Below are positions 5,475 through 7,498 of a stretch of DNA of 7,498 nucleotides, piece by piece. The position numbers and the translations under genes were made by a program. A model generated the notes under the pieces. That model was not told where the DNA came from. It saw only the letters and a program-made list of their open reading frames with translations, and did no database searches. The stretch comes from Galbitalea sp036495225. GTDB lineage: Bacteria; Actinomycetota; Actinomycetes; Actinomycetales; Microbacteriaceae. Within the stretch, counting starts at the first letter, position 1. The number at the start of each line of letters is the position of its first letter. Location: the NCBI GenBank assembly GCA_036495225.1, contig DASXNG010000202.1, positions 1 to 7,498 of the forward strand, read 5' to 3'.

Positions 5475-5520
5475 GGTTTCGATACGCGTCTGCCTGCGGC
5501 AGGCGCTACTCAACCAACGA
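5475..5520 (+). repeat. Palindromic repeat, family 1, copy 3
   Basis: It runs from GGTTTCGATACGCG to GCGCTACTCAACCAACGA with the core hairpin GCCTG-CGG-CAGGC. It is inverted relative to copy 2, 17 bp away, so the two form a composite palindrome before the next gene. It could act as a terminator for the 86-aa gene. Confidence 0.85.
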
Positions 5521-5537
5521 CACCCTCGGAGCCTCCG

Positions 5538-6041
5538 ATGACCGACACCGCTAAGCCCGTCCACTTCAAGTACGTCGAACACCCCCGCGTCGCGGAGCGC
5601 GAAGAAGAGGGACCAGTGATGGTCCGCAAGGTCGCCCGCAAGCGAGCCAACAGCGTCACGGGTGTTCGCAAGTTCAACCGAAAGCTCGGCCTCGGCATCA
5701 CGACGACAGTCGGCACGATGTGGGCGGCGTACGCGTTTTTCCTTCTCACTCTCGTGAGCCTTCCGGCGGCACTCATGAGCGGAAGCCCGATCATCATCGT
5801 GTCGTGGATCGCGCAAACCTTCCTGCAGCTGGTGCTTTTGCCGATCATCATCGTCGGCCAGAACATCCAGGCGACCGCGGCGGATGCGCGCTCGGCCGCC
5901 ACCTACAAGGACGCCGGTGCGATTCTCGAGGAAGCCAAGCAGATTCAACAGCACCTTGCGGCACAGGATGCCGCAACCACGGTCCTGCTCGACAAGGTTG
6001 CTGCGCTCGAGGCCGCGCTGGCGAAGCAGACGGGGAAGTAG
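5538..6041 (+). CDS. Two-helix integral membrane protein with C-terminal coiled coil (DUF1003-like)
   Basis: This 167-aa protein resembles a family of small actinobacterial membrane proteins related to DUF1003; no biochemical role is known to me. A basic N-terminal part with FNRKLGLGITTTVGTMWAAYAF (46-67) leads into helix 1 (about 56-79), and helix 2 (about 84-107) contains SWIAQTFLQLVLLPIIIVGQ. A conserved-looking block, QNIQATAADARSAATYKDA (108-126), follows. Residues 126-164 are rich in Ala, Glu and Gln and should form a coiled coil facing the cytoplasm. GGAG 7 nt upstream supports ATG 5538. It is separated from the previous genes by a pair of palindromic repeats, so it probably has its own promoter or depends on read-through. 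Another repeat pair starts 12 bp after the stop. Confidence 0.78.
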   Translation: MTDTAKPVHFKYVEHPRVAEREEEGPVMVRKVARKRANSVTGVRKFNRKLGLGITTTVGTMWAAYAFFLLTLVSLPAALMSGSPIIIVSWIAQTFLQLVLLPIIIVGQNIQATAADARSAATYKDAGAILEEAKQIQQHLAAQDAATTVLLDKVAALEAALAKQTGK

Positions 6042-6055
6042 GCGGCCGCGAGTTA

Positions 6056-6104
6056 CTGGGGATCGAGCAGGCGCCGCGGAGCGCGCCGTTGTCGAGATCT
6101 CACG
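6056..6104 (-). repeat. Palindromic repeat, family 2, copy 2
   Basis: On the minus strand it reads CGTGAGATCTCGAC at one end and CTGCTCGATCCCCAG at the other, matching 618-670 and 6137-6186 with a few base changes. Its core contains GGCGC and GCGCC. It lies 14 bp after the stop of the two-helix membrane protein and could end its transcription. Confidence 0.8.
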
Positions 6105-6126
6105 CACCAATCACTCGGCGCTCGGA

Positions 6127-6288
6127 TTACCTCGTACGTGAGGTCTCGACGCCGGTGGCTGCGCCGCGCGGCTGCTCGACCCCCAGTAGGCCGTTTTGCG
6201 CGTGGTGTGCGCCAATCAACAGGATGATTTCGGTGTCTCGCACGTTCAACAGGAGATTTTCGGCCTTTTCGAGGGCCATCTCCTGCAT
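6127..6288 (-). CDS. Possible small protein ending in a repeat-encoded tail
   Basis: A 53-codon frame starts at ATG 6288 (a second ATG lies at 6279) and ends at TAA 6127. Its first 32 residues, beginning MQEMALEKAENLLLN and continuing VRDTEIILLIGAHHAQN, look like natural protein, with a helical start, a hydrophobic strand and mostly G/C third positions. The rest, LLGVEQPR...GVETSR, is translated from a family-2 repeat and matches the PnuC tail. No good Shine-Dalgarno precedes 6288. An upstream in-frame TGA lies 12 nt before the ATG. It may be a real small gene, the end of a broken gene, or chance. No family is recognised. Confidence 0.3.
   Translation of the reverse strand: MQEMALEKAENLLLNVRDTEIILLIGAHHAQNGLLGVEQPRGAATGVETSRTR
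6137..6186 (+). repeat. Palindromic repeat, family 2, copy 3
   Basis: It begins CGTGAGGTCTCGAC and ends GCTGCTCGACCCCCAG, identical at both ends to copy 1 at 618-670. It is inverted relative to copy 2, 32 bp away, and the match extends outward to ACTGGGG/CCCCAGT on both sides. On the minus strand it encodes the C-terminal half of the possible 53-aa ORF. Confidence 0.85.
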
Positions 6289-6527
6289 ACCGGTTGTTCA
6301 GGAGGAGAAACCACGTCGAAAACAACCAAATTTCCGCCCGAACGGACTGCCCGAGCACGTCCATGCCGCCTTGACGTCCTCGGAACGCGATTGGCGGTCA
6401 CGGGGGTCGCTCAACCCCACCCCTTCGAGAGCGTCAGGGAACAGCGGGAATAGTTACCAGGGTCCATCCGTTACAGTCATATCAATGCAAACGCATGGAA
6501 ACTTGAACTCCTAAGGGCAGGCACACA
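6190..6527 (+). other. Gap before the LLM gene: hairpins, possible decayed start, promoter
   Basis: No firm gene lies on the plus strand here. Two inverted repeats are clear: CAGGAGAT/ATCTCCTG (6250-6257 and 6278-6285, with GGCC/GGCC inside) and GGTTGTT/AACAACC (6292-6298 and 6321-6327). AGGAGGAG at 6300-6307 is the best ribosome-binding site in the window, yet 5 nt later comes ACG, not ATG. A possible promoter for the LLM gene is TTACCA (6454-6459) with CATATC (6478-6483), 18 bp apart; this is a weak call. Confidence 0.4.
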
Positions 6528-7498
6528 ATGCAGTTCGGGATCTTCACCGTCAGCGACGTAACGACGGATCCGACCAACGACACGACACCAACTGAGCACG
6601 AGCGCATCAAGGCACTCGTGACCATTGCCAAGAAGGCTGAGGAGGTTGGACTCGACGTCTTCGCTCTCGGCGAGCACCACAACGAGCCCTTCGTCTCATC
6701 CAGCCCGACCACGACACTCGGGTACATCGCGGGGCAGACCGAGAAACTGCTGCTGTCGACATCCACGACTCTCATCACCACGAATGACCCGGTCAAGATC
6801 GCGGAAGACTTTGCCATGCTGCAGCACCTCGCAGACGGCCGCGTCGACGTGATGATGGGCCGTGGCAACACCGGCCCCGTTTACCCCTGGTTCGGCAAGG
6901 ACATCCGCGACGGAATCCCGCTCGCGATCGAGAATTACGCGCTGCTCCACAAGCTGTGGACCGAGCACACCGTCGACTGGCAGGGCAAGTACCGCACGCC
7001 ACTGCAGGGGTTCACCTCGACTCCGCGACCGCTCGATGACGTCGCGCCATTCGTCTGGCACGGCAGCATCCGCAGCCCCGAAATCGCCGAGCAGGCCGCG
7101 TATTACGGTGACGGCTTCTTCGCGAACAACATCTTCTGGCCGAAGGAGCACTACATGAAGCTCATTGGCTACTACCGCCAGCGCTTCGAGCACTACGGTC
7201 ACGGCACCGCAGACCAGGCCATCGTCGGACTCGGCGGCCAGGCCTTCATGCGCGCCAATTCGCAGGATGCGGTCAGCGAGTTCCGTCCGTACTTCGACAA
7301 CGCACCGGTGTACGGTCACGGCCCGTCCCTCGAGGACTTCACCGAGCAGACTCCGCTCACCGTCGGCAGCCCGCAGCAGGTCATCGACCGCTACGCGTCA
7401 ATGCGCGAGTTCTTCGGCGATTACCAGCGCCAGCTGTTCCTCATGGACCACGCCGGCCTTCCGCTGAAGACCGTTCTCGAGCAGCTGGACATTCTGGG
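6528..7498 (+). CDS. LLM-class flavin-dependent oxidoreductase, CE1758-like (3' end outside window)
   Basis: This cytoplasmic protein belongs to the luciferase-like monooxygenase (LLM) superfamily of F420/FMN-dependent TIM barrels; the overall sequence best fits the CE1758 family, predicted to use FMN. The 323 visible residues start MQFGIFTVSD, the usual first barrel strand. Next come the conserved FALGEHHNEPF (45-55), STSTTLITTNDPVKIAEDFAMLQHLADGRV (77-106, the superfamily's pattern of a strand followed by helix and SxGR-like turn), MMGRGN (109-114) and GSIRSPEIAEQAAYYGDGFF (179-198). VGSPQQVIDRY (279-289) is the late family helix. GGCAGG 6 nt upstream supports ATG 6528. The frame stays open to the edge; roughly 30-50 residues are probably missing. 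Relatives usually sit beside an NADPH:FMN reductase-like gene, which may follow. The substrate is unknown. Confidence 0.9.
   Translation, partial: MQFGIFTVSDVTTDPTNDTTPTEHERIKALVTIAKKAEEVGLDVFALGEHHNEPFVSSSPTTTLGYIAGQTEKLLLSTSTTLITTNDPVKIAEDFAMLQHLADGRVDVMMGRGNTGPVYPWFGKDIRDGIPLAIENYALLHKLWTEHTVDWQGKYRTPLQGFTSTPRPLDDVAPFVWHGSIRSPEIAEQAAYYGDGFFANNIFWPKEHYMKLIGYYRQRFEHYGHGTADQAIVGLGGQAFMRANSQDAVSEFRPYFDNAPVYGHGPSLEDFTEQTPLTVGSPQQVIDRYASMREFFGDYQRQLFLMDHAGLPLKTVLEQLDIL

Noticed and set aside
5148..6110. Long open frame on the minus strand (320 codons)
   Set aside because: It is antisense to two genes with start signals and to repeats; its product is Arg-rich with no domain, as expected for a shadow frame in GC-rich DNA.
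6485..6496. ATGC-AAAC-GCAT palindrome before the LLM gene as an operator
   Set aside because: Four-base arms are too short to stand above chance, and no repressor gene is nearby.
1..7498. tRNA, rRNA or CRISPR array
   Set aside because: No cloverleaf with a TTCRA arm, no rRNA-like stretch, and no regularly spaced direct repeats; the repeats seen are dispersed palindromes in both orientations.

Overview
This window looks like chromosomal DNA from a high-GC actinobacterium, most likely a member of the Microbacteriaceae (Micrococcales). That placement is inferred from the GC-rich codon use, frequent GTG/TTG starts, protein families typical of that group (NadR/PnuC pair, DUF308 HdeD-like protein, CE1758-family LLM oxidoreductase) and short palindromic intergenic repeats of a kind I associate with these genomes. 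No search could be run.

Layout. Positions 1-1294 (minus strand) hold an NAD-salvage pair: pnuC, a nicotinamide riboside transporter, then nadR, which is cut by the left edge; the two overlap by ATGA. A 295-bp divergent gap with hairpins separates them from a plus-strand block (1590-3276): a NERD-domain protein, a VapB/VapC toxin-antitoxin pair with a perfect 13-bp inverted-repeat operator directly before vapB, and the C-terminal remnant of a MazF-type toxin. A palindromic repeat lies where this block meets a convergent minus-strand pair (3341-4685): an HdeD-like membrane protein and a PAP2-superfamily phosphatase whose third motif is degenerate. From 4739 the plus strand carries two small unrecognised proteins and a two-helix membrane protein, with repeats between and after them. 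A 340-bp mostly non-coding stretch follows, with hairpins, one possible 53-aa ORF and a possible decayed gene start. The window ends inside a flavin-dependent LLM monooxygenase-like gene (6528 to the right edge).

How the genes work together. PnuC imports nicotinamide riboside and NadR converts it to NMN and NAD. VapBC should form an autoregulated toxin-antitoxin module; the MazF piece and the NERD protein beside it give this part an accessory or defence flavour. The other genes look like ordinary envelope or stress functions.

The most unusual feature is the set of palindromic repeats. Two related families occur as singles and as inverted pairs, and they reach into genes: one encodes the last ~18 residues of PnuC, one supplies the PAP2 stop codon, and one encodes the tail of the 53-aa ORF. 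I see no clear new multi-gene system. The repeat-gene fusions, the mazF remnant and the vapB operator are the best leads.
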